A stretch of DNA of 6,880 nucleotides from Aquirhabdus sp. (GTDB lineage: Bacteria > Pseudomonadota > Gammaproteobacteria > Pseudomonadales > Moraxellaceae). The notes below the pieces were generated by a model, which did no database searches, was not told the origin of the DNA, and was given only the letters and a program-made list of their open reading frames with translations. Each line of letters starts with the position of its first letter. Within the stretch, counting starts at the first letter, position 1. Shown here piece after piece: positions 1-5,533 of this stretch. The position numbers and the translations under genes are program-made. The DNA lies in the NCBI GenBank assembly GCA_030151145.1, contig JASLEL010000169.1, forward strand, positions 1-6,880, read 5' to 3'.

Positions 1-21
1 CGTTCAGCAGGTTTAAGATTG

Positions 22-74
22 AATAGAAATAAAAAAGCCTGAATCTACCTGATTCAGGCTTTTTTATTTCTATT
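22..74. terminator. Long bidirectional rho-independent terminator
   Basis: The sequence shows a perfect 24-bp inverted repeat (22-45 against 51-74) around a 5-nt loop. Its GC-rich core (37-45/51-59) is flanked by six A on the left and six T on the right, so both strands yield a hairpin followed by a U-tract. It lies 28 bp beyond the engB stop codon and terminates that minus-strand gene. The symmetry suggests that a plus-strand gene also ends just left of the window. In E. coli polA converges on the engB orthologue, so polA is a reasonable guess, but nothing in the window proves it. Confidence 0.9.
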
Positions 75-102
75 TATGGCGCGATATTTTGTTTGTCTCG
101 CT

Positions 103-870
103 TTAGCCATGGAACTGCAAGCGGGTGGCGATCACAGTGGCTAATTCATCCAGTCCCTGCTTCTGTAGCGCGGAGAAGAGCTGAATCGAGAAATCCAGTC
201 CGCTGGCTTTGAGCTGTTTCTTGACGTCCTGCAGGGTATTGCTGGCGGGTCCGCGATTGAGCTTGTCGGCCTTGGTCAGAAGCACATGCACGTAGAGATT
301 GCGTGATTTGGCCCATTGCAGCATCATTTCGTCGAAGTATTTCAGCGGATGGCGGATGTCCATCAGCAGGATGAGACCAGTCAGGCTCTGGCGTTCGATC
401 AGGTATTTTTCCAGCTCTTTTTGCCAGACCAGCTTCATGGCTTCAGGCACGGCCGCATAGCCGTAACCCGGCAGGTCCACTAGGCGTTGCTCGGCATTAT
501 TCATGCTGAAATAATTGATCATCTGCGTGCGCCCCGGGGTCTTGGAGGCGCGTGCGAGCTGACGTTGTGCCGTGAGGGCATTGATCGCGCTGGATTTACC
601 GGCATTGGAGCGTCCCGCAAAGGCGATCTCAAAGCCCTCATCCGGCGGGCACAAGGAGAGCTTGGGTGCACTGGTCATAAACGCGGCCTGACGTAACCAT
701 TGCAGGCATCGTGCCGGGCTCGGTCCAGTCTGATCTACGATCTGAGTCGCAGTCAGGTCTGTAGCGACCAAATCAGCGCCAGCCTGATCGGTGGTCGTCA
801 GGTCAGGCGCAGGAACTGCGGGATCTTCGACAGGATATTCGGTCGCTGGAGGGGAGGCGGGCGTGGACAT
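103..870 (-). CDS. engB: Ribosome biogenesis GTP-binding protein EngB (YihA/YsxC)
   Basis: This is a TrmE-Era-EngA-EngB-Septin GTPase required for assembly of the large ribosomal subunit; it acts in the cytoplasm. All G motifs are visible in the 255-residue product: G1 GRSNAGKS (86-93), the switch I threonine in KTPGRT (T111), G3 DLPGYG (132-137), G4 TKAD (199-202) and G5 SAL (233-235). The family is usually about 195-210 residues; the excess is a roughly 50-residue N-terminal extension rich in Pro, Thr, Ala and Asp and poor in hydrophobics, likely disordered. I chose the ATG at 870. The longer in-frame reading opens with TTG at 921, but that codon lies upstream of a TATAAT -10 box at 901-906, so it would not be in the transcript. 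The ribosome-binding site is weak (CGGA a few bases upstream). It is transcribed away from the cytochrome gene and ends at the terminator at 22-74. Confidence 0.95.
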   Translation of the reverse strand: MSTPASPPATEYPVEDPAVPAPDLTTTDQAGADLVATDLTATQIVDQTGPSPARCLQWLRQAAFMTSAPKLSLCPPDEGFEIAFAGRSNAGKSSAINALTAQRQLARASKTPGRTQMINYFSMNNAEQRLVDLPGYGYAAVPEAMKLVWQKELEKYLIERQSLTGLILLMDIRHPLKYFDEMMLQWAKSRNLYVHVLLTKADKLNRGPASNTLQDVKKQLKASGLDFSIQLFSALQKQGLDELATVIATRLQFHG

Positions 871-900
871 GACAATTCCGATTCGAGCATTTAACAGACT

Positions 901-906
901 ATTATA
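901..906 (-). promoter_or_regulatory. Predicted -10 box for engB
   Basis: A perfect TATAAT occurs on the minus strand, 30 bp upstream of the engB ATG. Transcription starting about 7 nt downstream would give a leader of roughly 25 nt. I see no good -35 hexamer at 16-18 bp spacing, so the call rests on the -10 match and its position. Confidence 0.45.
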
Positions 907-984
907 GGGTGTTGTACACAAAAAGCGTATCCACCTGTCATGAATGTGCTGTAAATCTGCAGTATAACTTTCGTGGTGGTCAGG

Positions 985-1000
985 ATATAATCAGTTATAT
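985..1000 (+). promoter_or_regulatory. Predicted -10 box (986-991) within a 16-bp interrupted palindrome, upstream of cytochrome c
   Basis: TATAAT at 986-991 lies about 115 bp upstream of the cytochrome start on the same strand. The box is embedded in an inverted repeat, ATATAA-TCAG-TTATAT (985-1000), so a dimeric regulator could bind over the promoter. The -35 region is poor (TATAAC around 963-968). Promoter and operator roles are both inferred. Confidence 0.35.
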
Positions 1001-1104
1001 GCAGTCATGATGTGTATCTGATTGATGTTGCTAGAGGCTTGAGTTGAGGGTGGATGCTGCGCTCAAGCTGAATATTCTTAAGGTGTGATTGTGAGGCGAA
1101 GTGT

Positions 1105-1407
1105 ATGTTGTCGAGCAAGTCGGTAGGATGGGTGGTCGGTGTGGTGCTGGGCCTTGCGGCTGGCAGCGCGTCTGCCGGAACCGAAGACCTGTATAAGCAG
1201 TCCTGTGCGACCTGTCACGGGGCTGGCGTGCTGGGCGCACCTAAGGCCGGAGACCGTGCTGCGTGGGATCAGCGTATGAAAGAAGGCATGCCCGCCCTGC
1301 TCAAACATGCCAAAGAGGGCTATAAAAATATGCCTGCACGTGGTCTGTGTGATCGGTGCTCGGATGAGGACTACGCCAATCTGATCCGCTATATGGCGAC
1401 GAAATAA
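1105..1407 (+). CDS. Secreted c5-like monohaem cytochrome c
   Basis: This is a 100-residue class I cytochrome c that carries electrons in the periplasm. Residues 1-24 form a Sec signal peptide: a Lys, a hydrophobic core, then SASA before Gly25, the likely cleavage point. The haem-attachment motif CATCH is at 34-38, with His38 as proximal ligand. Met76 in NMPARG is the expected distal ligand. Cys82 and Cys85 (CDRC) after the Met ligand match the extra disulfide pair typical of cytochrome c5 (known family feature), followed by the usual C-terminal helix ending in YMATK. GTGAGG at 1091-1096 sits 8 nt upstream of the ATG. The gene is single, divergent from engB and closed by the terminator at 1431-1455. 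In Pseudomonas the cytochrome near engB is a c4; here the sequence is the smaller c5 type. The redox partner is unknown. Confidence 0.92.
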   Translation: MLSSKSVGWVVGVVLGLAAGSASAGTEDLYKQSCATCHGAGVLGAPKAGDRAAWDQRMKEGMPALLKHAKEGYKNMPARGLCDRCSDEDYANLIRYMATK

Positions 1408-1430
1408 ATGCCGGATGTCGTATCTGGGCT

Positions 1431-1455
1431 AAAAACTCCGCTTGCGGAGTTTTTT
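1431..1455. terminator. Rho-independent terminator after cytochrome c
   Basis: A stem ACTCCGC (1435-1441) pairs with GCGGAGT (1444-1450) across a very short loop, with A-run upstream and a T-run from 1450 onward. It lies 27 bp past the cytochrome stop codon. The A-run would also make it work on the minus strand, although no minus-strand gene ends here. Confidence 0.9.
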
Positions 1456-1480
1456 TATGTCCCCATCAAGACGGAGAGAT

Positions 1481-1495
1481 CCGCTTCGTAAGCGG
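1481..1495 (+). other. Small hairpin in the leader region of the NSS-like gene
   Basis: CCGCTT (1481-1486) pairs perfectly with AAGCGG (1490-1495) around a CGT loop. It lies in the 164-bp gap between the cytochrome and the NSS-like gene. Only TTTG follows, so it is unlikely to terminate. It could be a leader structure or chance. No convincing sigma-70 promoter was found in this gap; a GATAAT at 1552-1557 lacks a -35 and sits too close to the start codon. Confidence 0.3.
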
Positions 1496-1571
1496 TTTGC
1501 GTGCGGGTGTGAATGACTTTGGCGACTGAATCCTTTAAAGTTGCGCCAAGAGATAATCAGAGGAGCTGCGT

Positions 1572-2708
1572 ATGAGCAGACTAAAACCATGGCAGGGCGT
1601 CGTGCTTGCCTTTGTGCTGACCCTGCTGCTTGCGGCGCGTTGGGAGCCGATGCTGGATACGGGGACTCAGCAGGGCGATTTCTGGCTGGTCTGGCTGCTC
1701 TGTATGGTGGGATTGACCTTGCCCCTGCTGCTGCTGGAGTCGGCGCTGGCGAAGCGGACTCAAACATCACCGTTGCAGGCACTGCCTGCGCTGACCCGCG
1801 ATGCGGACGCCAGCCCACGCTGGCGCGTGGTGGGATGGATGGGGGTGCTTACGACCTTGCTGGTCGGGGGGAGCCTTGCGACGGAGGCTGCATCCTTGCT
1901 GGCGCAGCTTGGACAGGGTGCAACCCTCAGTAGCGTGATCTGGCTTGCGCTGGCATTGGTCTTGGTCTGGGGGCTGTCTTTTGTGGCGCCGGTGCTATGG
2001 GTCAGTGGTATTACGCTTGTGGTCCTGGCTGCTGTGGATCTGGCGACGGGCGTGATGCCGGGCTGGCAATGGACGGCGTTCTCGCTGGCAGAGTGGTCAG
2101 CTGCAGTTGAGTTGGCGTTACTGTGTACGGGCTCTGGTCTGGGACTGTACTGGCTCTTGAGCTTGCGCGATGATAAGCAGGCGGTACGCGTGCGGATCTG
2201 GCCGATCCTCGTGGCCCAGATCGCGGCAGGACTGATCTATGCTTGGGGTGGCATTGGTGCGGCGCTGTTGCCTAATGCCCATCAGGTCGGTGTGATCACC
2301 AATAGTCCGGTGGCAGGCAGTGCGCTGGTCGCTGCATCCGGCAGTAGTCAGATTGTACTGATCCTCTATCTGGTCGCGGTGCTGACGGGTGCTGCTGCGC
2401 TGATACGTTTGCTGCGCGTGCAGCTGCGCAGTCGTGGTTTGCCGCTGCCGGTGTCCGAAGCGATCCTGCTGGCAGGACTTGCCCTGTGGCTGCTGCCTGT
2501 ACAGAACTATCTGTCGTCGCTGGCGCTGCTCTTGGCACTGGTGACGGCTGCGGTCTATGCAATCTTTAGCGGGTGGCAGATGAAGACCAGTCACCTGCGT
2601 AAGGCGCTGAACTTCGACAACGAAGCACTGTATAACCTGTGGCGGGTCGCGGTGCGTCTGGTGGTGCCACTTGCGGTCGTGGTGGCGCTGATCGGTCTGG
2701 TCTGGTGA
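1572..2708 (+). CDS. Divergent NSS-family (LeuT-fold) membrane protein lacking the TM1 binding motif
   Basis: This 378-residue inner-membrane protein has about 11 hydrophobic segments (roughly 8-22, 37-58, 86-108, 121-138, 140-160, 176-198, 209-232, 260-281, 295-310, 314-333, 356-377). Several stretches resemble sodium-dependent transporters of the neurotransmitter:sodium symporter family: LPLLLLESALAKRTQ (50-64) at the end of TM2, where the family reads like PLLLAEFALGRR; GWMGVL (88-93); a Gly-rich TM6-like TGSGLG (186-191); and LYNLWR followed by a hydrophobic tail (353-378). The TM1 motif GNxWRFP, which lines the ion and substrate sites, is absent; only ARWEP (22-26) stands there. The TM8 region reads LTGAAALIRLL (271-281), not the usual LTSAISLLE. 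The family is normally about 440-500 residues, so this one is short. A strong AGAGGAG lies 7-8 nt before the ATG. Its TGA overlaps a possible GTG start of rnfH. It may be a non-transporting homologue; no substrate can be assigned. Confidence 0.75.
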   Translation: MSRLKPWQGVVLAFVLTLLLAARWEPMLDTGTQQGDFWLVWLLCMVGLTLPLLLLESALAKRTQTSPLQALPALTRDADASPRWRVVGWMGVLTTLLVGGSLATEAASLLAQLGQGATLSSVIWLALALVLVWGLSFVAPVLWVSGITLVVLAAVDLATGVMPGWQWTAFSLAEWSAAVELALLCTGSGLGLYWLLSLRDDKQAVRVRIWPILVAQIAAGLIYAWGGIGAALLPNAHQVGVITNSPVAGSALVAASGSSQIVLILYLVAVLTGAAALIRLLRVQLRSRGLPLPVSEAILLAGLALWLLPVQNYLSSLALLLALVTAAVYAIFSGWQMKTSHLRKALNFDNEALYNLWRVAVRLVVPLAVVVALIGLVW

Positions 2709-2713
2709 GCGCG

Positions 2714-3001
2714 ATGATTACGCTGGCGTGGATGGATGCGGCAGGTGTGCCTCAGATCCGTACGCTTGCGGCGCAAGGTCAGACTGCTGCACAAGTCGTG
2801 CGAGAGGCCGGGATCGTGCCGATAGACGCACCGCTACCTGTGATGGGCGTATTCAGTCAGAAAATCACCGATCCTGAGACGTACACTTTAAACGATGGCG
2901 AGCGGTTGGAGGTCTATCAGCCGCTCAAGCTGAATCCGATGGAGGTCCGGCGTCTACGGGCGCTGCGCCATCCGGTCGGACGGCGTAAACCTCGTCCCTG
3001 A
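2714..3001 (+). CDS. rnfH: RnfH family ubiquitin-fold protein (UPF0125)
   Basis: The 95-residue product is a small beta-grasp protein of the RnfH/UPF0125 family. The family is named for association with rnf operons, but its biochemical role is not established. The signature is the C-terminal half: LNDGERLEVYQPLKLNPMEV (59-78), which includes the family's DG-R-E-Y-PL pattern and the basic helix that follows, then an Arg/Lys/Pro-rich tail. I prefer the ATG at 2714 because GGTGAG (2704-2709) gives a usable ribosome-binding site and the family begins close to this point; a GTG at 2705 would add three residues and overlap the upstream stop codon. Either start implies translational coupling to the NSS-like gene. 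In E. coli and many relatives the upstream partner is ratA, which is not present here. It ends before a bidirectional terminator and converges on bamE, as in E. coli. Confidence 0.9.
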   Translation: MITLAWMDAAGVPQIRTLAAQGQTAAQVVREAGIVPIDAPLPVMGVFSQKITDPETYTLNDGERLEVYQPLKLNPMEVRRLRALRHPVGRRKPRP

Positions 3002-3030
3002 TGCCGACCATGATTTGTTAAACACGCAGG

Positions 3031-3066
3031 CATAAAAAAACATCCCGATGAGGATGTTTTTTTATG
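3031..3066. terminator. Bidirectional terminator between rnfH and bamE
   Basis: A perfect 15-bp inverted repeat (3031-3045/3052-3066) surrounds a 6-nt loop. The GC-containing core is CATCC/GGATG, flanked by seven A on one side and seven T on the other. It lies midway between two convergent stop codons, 30 and 25 bp away, and can terminate both genes. Confidence 0.93.
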
Positions 3067-3090
3067 GGCGCAATGCGCGGATGGTGTGGT

Positions 3091-3513
3091 TTACAGAGGT
3101 GCTGCGGTTAACTGTGGATCTTTACTGAGCGGCAGACCGGGCTGATTGACCGGGAAGGTGTCGGCGCCGGTGATGCTGGTGACCGTACCGCTGTCACTAA
3201 ACAGGATCACCAGATGCTCACCGGATGCGGGCTTGAGGTTAGCACTGCGGGCCAGTGTGCCAGGGATGTAGCTATAGACATAATCCCAGCGGTTTGGATT
3301 CAGCGTATCGGTGATGGAAGGCGTACCTAACAGGAAGCGGACCTGCTGCTGGGTCATACCGACTTTGACCTGTGCGATCTGGCTCTGGGTCAGCGGAGAG
3401 CCCTGCGGGATATCGATCTTGTAGACACTGAAAAGCGAGCAGGCTTCGAGCGAGAGGCCGACCACAATCAGGCTCAGGGCAGGGATGGCTTTACGCAGCA
3501 GGGGTCTTTGCAT
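3091..3513 (-). CDS. bamE: Outer membrane assembly lipoprotein BamE (SmpA/OmlA)
   Basis: BamE is a periplasm-facing lipoprotein of the BAM complex, which folds beta-barrel proteins into the outer membrane. The 140-residue product begins with a basic n-region and hydrophobic core, then lipobox LEAC with the lipidated Cys25. Family landmarks follow: YKIDIPQG (31-38), VGMTQQQVRFLLGTP (51-65) and RWDYVY (75-80), the core of the SmpA/OmlA fold. The tail after about residue 118 is Pro-rich and probably flexible. I chose the ATG at 3513 because GTGAG lies 4-5 nt upstream; a GTG at 3522 would add three residues but has its purine-rich stretch too close. It is divergent from fur and convergent with rnfH, a common gammaproteobacterial arrangement. 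A TATAAT at 3573-3578 probably drives it. Confidence 0.95.
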   Translation of the reverse strand: MQRPLLRKAIPALSLIVVGLSLEACSLFSVYKIDIPQGSPLTQSQIAQVKVGMTQQQVRFLLGTPSITDTLNPNRWDYVYSYIPGTLARSANLKPASGEHLVILFSDSGTVTSITGADTFPVNQPGLPLSKDPQLTAAPL

Positions 3514-3572
3514 TTGTCTCACTTCTCGTTGTCGTCGTCAGGACGAAAAATCAGGAATAGCCGTCGCGGGGT

Positions 3573-3578
3573 ATTATA
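3573..3578 (-). promoter_or_regulatory. Predicted -10 box for bamE
   Basis: A perfect TATAAT lies on the minus strand 60 bp upstream of the bamE ATG. The matching -35 region is weak. A start about 7 nt downstream would give a leader of roughly 50 nt. The call rests on the exact -10 match and its location. Confidence 0.45.
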
Positions 3579-3858
3579 GCTGTCCCGGTCGCATTAGAGA
3601 TGGTTTGTTACCAAGAATGTTGTAGTATTCTAGATGTTGTTGAGGGAGATGCGCTAAACTAGCCATAGATTTTTGGTAGCAAATGGTTAACGGCGGTCGT
3701 CTGTTGTGCGATTTTGCATTTTTTTCAGCACATTTTCGGCATAATTACATGTCAGTGATGTCGCTATCAGGCCGACGTGAATGCCTTCAGGGCTGAAGAA
3801 AGCAAGTGCTGCGCCAAGCGGGCTACCAAAGTACAATCGTGCGGATGATGGATCTTTT
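3579..3858. other. bamE-fur divergent intergenic region
   Basis: Together with the bamE leader this makes a 345-bp gene-free stretch. The half nearer fur is AT-rich around 3711-3750 and contains a possible plus-strand -10, CATAAT (3740-3745), without a clear -35 at normal spacing. A second weak candidate is TTTGTT (3604-3609) with TATTCT (3626-3631) at 16 bp. ATGTTGT occurs twice (3617-3623, 3634-3640). An in-frame ATG at 3781 would extend Fur by 26 residues, but those residues do not resemble Fur and no ribosome-binding site precedes it. I looked for the 19-bp Fur consensus and saw no convincing match. Confidence 0.5.
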
Positions 3859-4299
3859 ATGTCGTTTACCAATCAAGATTTACGCAAAGCCGGACTCAAG
3901 GTCACGTTACCCCGGGTCAAGATTCTGGAGTTGCTGGAAAAATCGCCAGAGCATCATTTGAGTGCTGAAGACATCTACAAAACCCTGCTGGAGCAAGGTG
4001 AGGATGTGGGGCTTGCGACCGTCTATCGCGTCCTGACCCAGTTTGAGGCTGCCGGGATCATTGAACGGCACCAGTTTGAAAATAACTACTCGGTGTTTGA
4101 GATTCTGCAGGCGGATCATCATGATCATATCGTCTGTCAGAACTGTGGCCGTGTCGTTGAATTCACCAATCCGGTGATCGAAGCCGAGCAGCATGCGGTG
4201 GCGGAGCGTCTGGGCTTTGAGCTGATCGGTCACTCGCTCAATCTCTATGTCCTCTGCGACAGACCAGAGTGTGTGGAAGCCCGTAAGCGTCGCAAATGA
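3859..4299 (+). CDS. fur: Ferric uptake regulator Fur
   Basis: Fur is the iron-responsive dimeric repressor of iron uptake and homeostasis genes. The 146-residue product shows the winged-helix DNA-binding domain (about 1-82), including DVGLATVYRVLTQFEAAG (49-66), and the metal-binding dimerisation domain after it. Residues fall at the same numbers as in E. coli Fur: structural zinc cysteines Cys93/Cys96 (CQNC) and Cys133/Cys138 (CDRPEC); regulatory site His33, Glu81, His88, His90; second site His87, Asp89, Glu108, His125. Having all four cysteines differs from P. aeruginosa Fur as I recall it, which lacks the CxxC pair. I chose the ATG at 3859 because MSFTNQDLRKAGLKVTLPR matches the family N-terminus; its ribosome-binding site is weak (TGGA). 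It is divergent from bamE and is followed by a terminator. Confidence 0.97.
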   Translation: MSFTNQDLRKAGLKVTLPRVKILELLEKSPEHHLSAEDIYKTLLEQGEDVGLATVYRVLTQFEAAGIIERHQFENNYSVFEILQADHHDHIVCQNCGRVVEFTNPVIEAEQHAVAERLGFELIGHSLNLYVLCDRPECVEARKRRK

Positions 4300-4333
4300 T
4301 CGTGTAGACCATGTCCAGATGTGGTTTTTGCAG

Positions 4334-4361
4334 CAGCGCCCGATGGGCGCTGTTTGTTTTT
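4334..4361 (+). terminator. Rho-independent terminator after fur
   Basis: CAGCGCCC (4334-4341) pairs perfectly with GGGCGCTG (4345-4352) across a GAT loop, followed by TTTGTTTTT. It begins 35 bp after the fur stop codon. On the minus strand the hairpin is not followed by a T-run, so it probably serves fur only, and the end of the rimJ transcript is not explained by it. Confidence 0.88.
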
Positions 4362-4378
4362 GCACTGCTGCTGTCTGC

Positions 4379-4981
4379 TCAATACTGGAGATGTCCGGGG
4401 TTGATCAGTGCGGTCAGCACATGATCGGCCCAGACGCCATTGATCCTCAGGTAAGCCCTGGCATAGCCTTCCTGTTCAAATCCCAGACGCCGCAACAGCG
4501 CAGCACTGCGCAGATTCTCCGGTCGATAGTTGGCCATGATGCGATGCAGGTCCGCGTGGTCAAACATCCAGCCGATCGCCGCTGTCAGCGCTTCCTGCAT
4601 GAGGCCAGCGCCCTGATAGGTATCACTTAAGGCATAGCCCAGATGACACGCCTGAAACACCCCACGCACGATATTGCTGAAATTACAGGTGCCGATCAGG
4701 GGCGGCGCGCCCTGCACCGATGCGGCGGTGTTTAAAAACAGCAGCAGATTGAGGGACTGGCCACCTGCCATATGCTGCTCATACTGACGAATGAGGGCCT
4801 GTATGGTGGTGAGCTGATAAAACTCTGGCGCCCGCAACGGCTCCCATGGCTTTAAGTGTTCGCGATTATCCTGAAAAAAATCCAGCAGGGTTGGTGCATC
4901 TGCCTGTGTCACCGGACGCAGACAGAGACGCTCTGTCGCAAGACCTTGCACCGGAAACAGATGAGGGATCAGCATCGACAT
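4379..4981 (-). CDS. rimJ: RimJ-like GNAT N-acetyltransferase
   Basis: This is a GNAT-fold acetyltransferase of the RimJ/RimL type; E. coli RimJ acetylates the N-terminal alanine of ribosomal protein S5 using acetyl-CoA. The 200-residue length is close to RimJ (about 194). Visible features are the opening strand LATERLCLRPVTQADA (14-29), the acetyl-CoA pyrophosphate-binding loop YQGAGLM (122-128), the NLRSAALLRRLGF segment (156-168) and the RimJ-like ending EGYARAYLRINGVWADHVL (171-189). That ending favours RimJ over RimL or generic GNATs, but the true substrate is not provable from sequence alone. TGAGG lies about 7 nt before the ATG at 4981; a second ATG two codons in is less well placed. 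It converges on fur and is separated from the exb operon by a terminator, so it is likely transcribed alone; no clear promoter was found in the 55 bp between its start and that terminator. Confidence 0.85.
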   Translation of the reverse strand: MSMLIPHLFPVQGLATERLCLRPVTQADAPTLLDFFQDNREHLKPWEPLRAPEFYQLTTIQALIRQYEQHMAGGQSLNLLLFLNTAASVQGAPPLIGTCNFSNIVRGVFQACHLGYALSDTYQGAGLMQEALTAAIGWMFDHADLHRIMANYRPENLRSAALLRRLGFEQEGYARAYLRINGVWADHVLTALINPGHLQY

Positions 4982-5036
4982 AACACAGCCTCAAGGATGA
5001 ACGGGGTCGGGTGGATAAACCGCCGATTCAGATAAT

Positions 5037-5062
5037 AAAAAACGCCAGAGTTGGCGTTTTTT
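5037..5062. terminator. Terminator of the exbB-exbD1-exbD2 operon
   Basis: CGCCA (5043-5047) pairs with TGGCG (5052-5056) around a GAGT loop, extended by six A on the left and six T on the right. On the minus strand it follows the exbD2 stop codon by 27 bp and is followed by a T-run. It isolates the operon from rimJ, which is transcribed in the same direction downstream. Confidence 0.9.
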
Positions 5063-5089
5063 ATCATGATTGCACGAAACAAGACAGCG

Positions 5090-5515
5090 TTATTGCACGT
5101 ATTGCTCGTTACCGACGATGCCGATCTTGGTCACGCCCAGACGCTGCGCGGACGCCAGCACTTCTGCGACGTACTTGAAGTCGGTCGCGCGGTTCGGGCG
5201 CAAGTGCACTTCATCCTGATCCAGCTCGGTTGAGACGGCTTTCAGGTGGCTCTCAAGGTCTGCACGGCTGGTCATCGCTGTACCATTCCACGAGATCGAG
5301 CCATTGGCATCGATGTCCACATTCACTACCACCGACGGGGCCGATGGGGGCGGCGGATCGCCGATCGGATTGTTCATCTTGATCGCGTGATTCTGGATCG
5401 GAATCGTGACGATCAGCATGATGATCAGCACGAGCATGACGTCGATCAACGGCGTCATGTTCATCTCCATCATTACATCATCTTCGTTCTCTTTCGAGCC
5501 GACATTCATACCCAT
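5090..5515 (-). CDS. exbD2: ExbD-family protein, second paralogue (ExbD2)
   Basis: This 141-residue biopolymer-transport protein has a short cytoplasmic N-terminus, one membrane helix (about 22-41) and a periplasmic domain. The helix contains MTPLIDVMLVL with Asp25, the protonatable residue that couples proton flow to TonB work in ExbD. It departs from its neighbour after the helix: residues 44-60 read AIKMNNPIGDPPPPSAP, with four consecutive prolines, where ExbD1 has the more usual VQLPEE. The later periplasmic segment has LRPNRATDFKYV where ExbD1 has IRGDQETKYEAI. A strong ribosome-binding site (AAAGGAGA) precedes the ATG, 18 nt after the exbD1 stop codon. The tandem exbD arrangement resembles exbB-exbD1-exbD2 of Xanthomonas, where the second copy has a specialised role. 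It is the last gene of the operon. Confidence 0.88.
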   Translation of the reverse strand: MGMNVGSKENEDDVMMEMNMTPLIDVMLVLIIMLIVTIPIQNHAIKMNNPIGDPPPPSAPSVVVNVDIDANGSISWNGTAMTSRADLESHLKAVSTELDQDEVHLRPNRATDFKYVAEVLASAQRLGVTKIGIVGNEQYVQ

Positions 5516-5533
5516 ATCTAGTCTCCTTTACCC

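Noticed and set aside
871..921. In-frame TTG start that would lengthen EngB by 17 residues
   Set aside because: The TTG is upstream of the TATAAT at 901-906, so a transcript from that promoter would not contain it, and the added residues do not look like EngB.
1541..1933. 130-codon open frame overlapping the start of the NSS-like gene on the same strand
   Set aside because: It is out of frame with the strong AGAGGAG-ATG start at 1572 and its Gly/Ala/Cys-rich product looks like a frame shadow.
2118..2594. 158-codon open frame antisense to the NSS-like gene
   Set aside because: It is Gln/Arg/His-rich with no recognisable domain, the composition expected from the reverse of a Leu/Val-rich, GC-rich membrane protein gene.
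3781..3858. In-frame ATG that would add 26 residues to Fur
   Set aside because: It has no ribosome-binding site, and the added residues are unlike Fur N-termini, whereas starting at 3859 aligns residue numbers exactly with E. coli Fur metal ligands.
3907..4365. 152-codon open frame antisense to fur, running through the fur terminator
   Set aside because: No recognisable domain, and it overlaps both a certain gene and its terminator hairpin.
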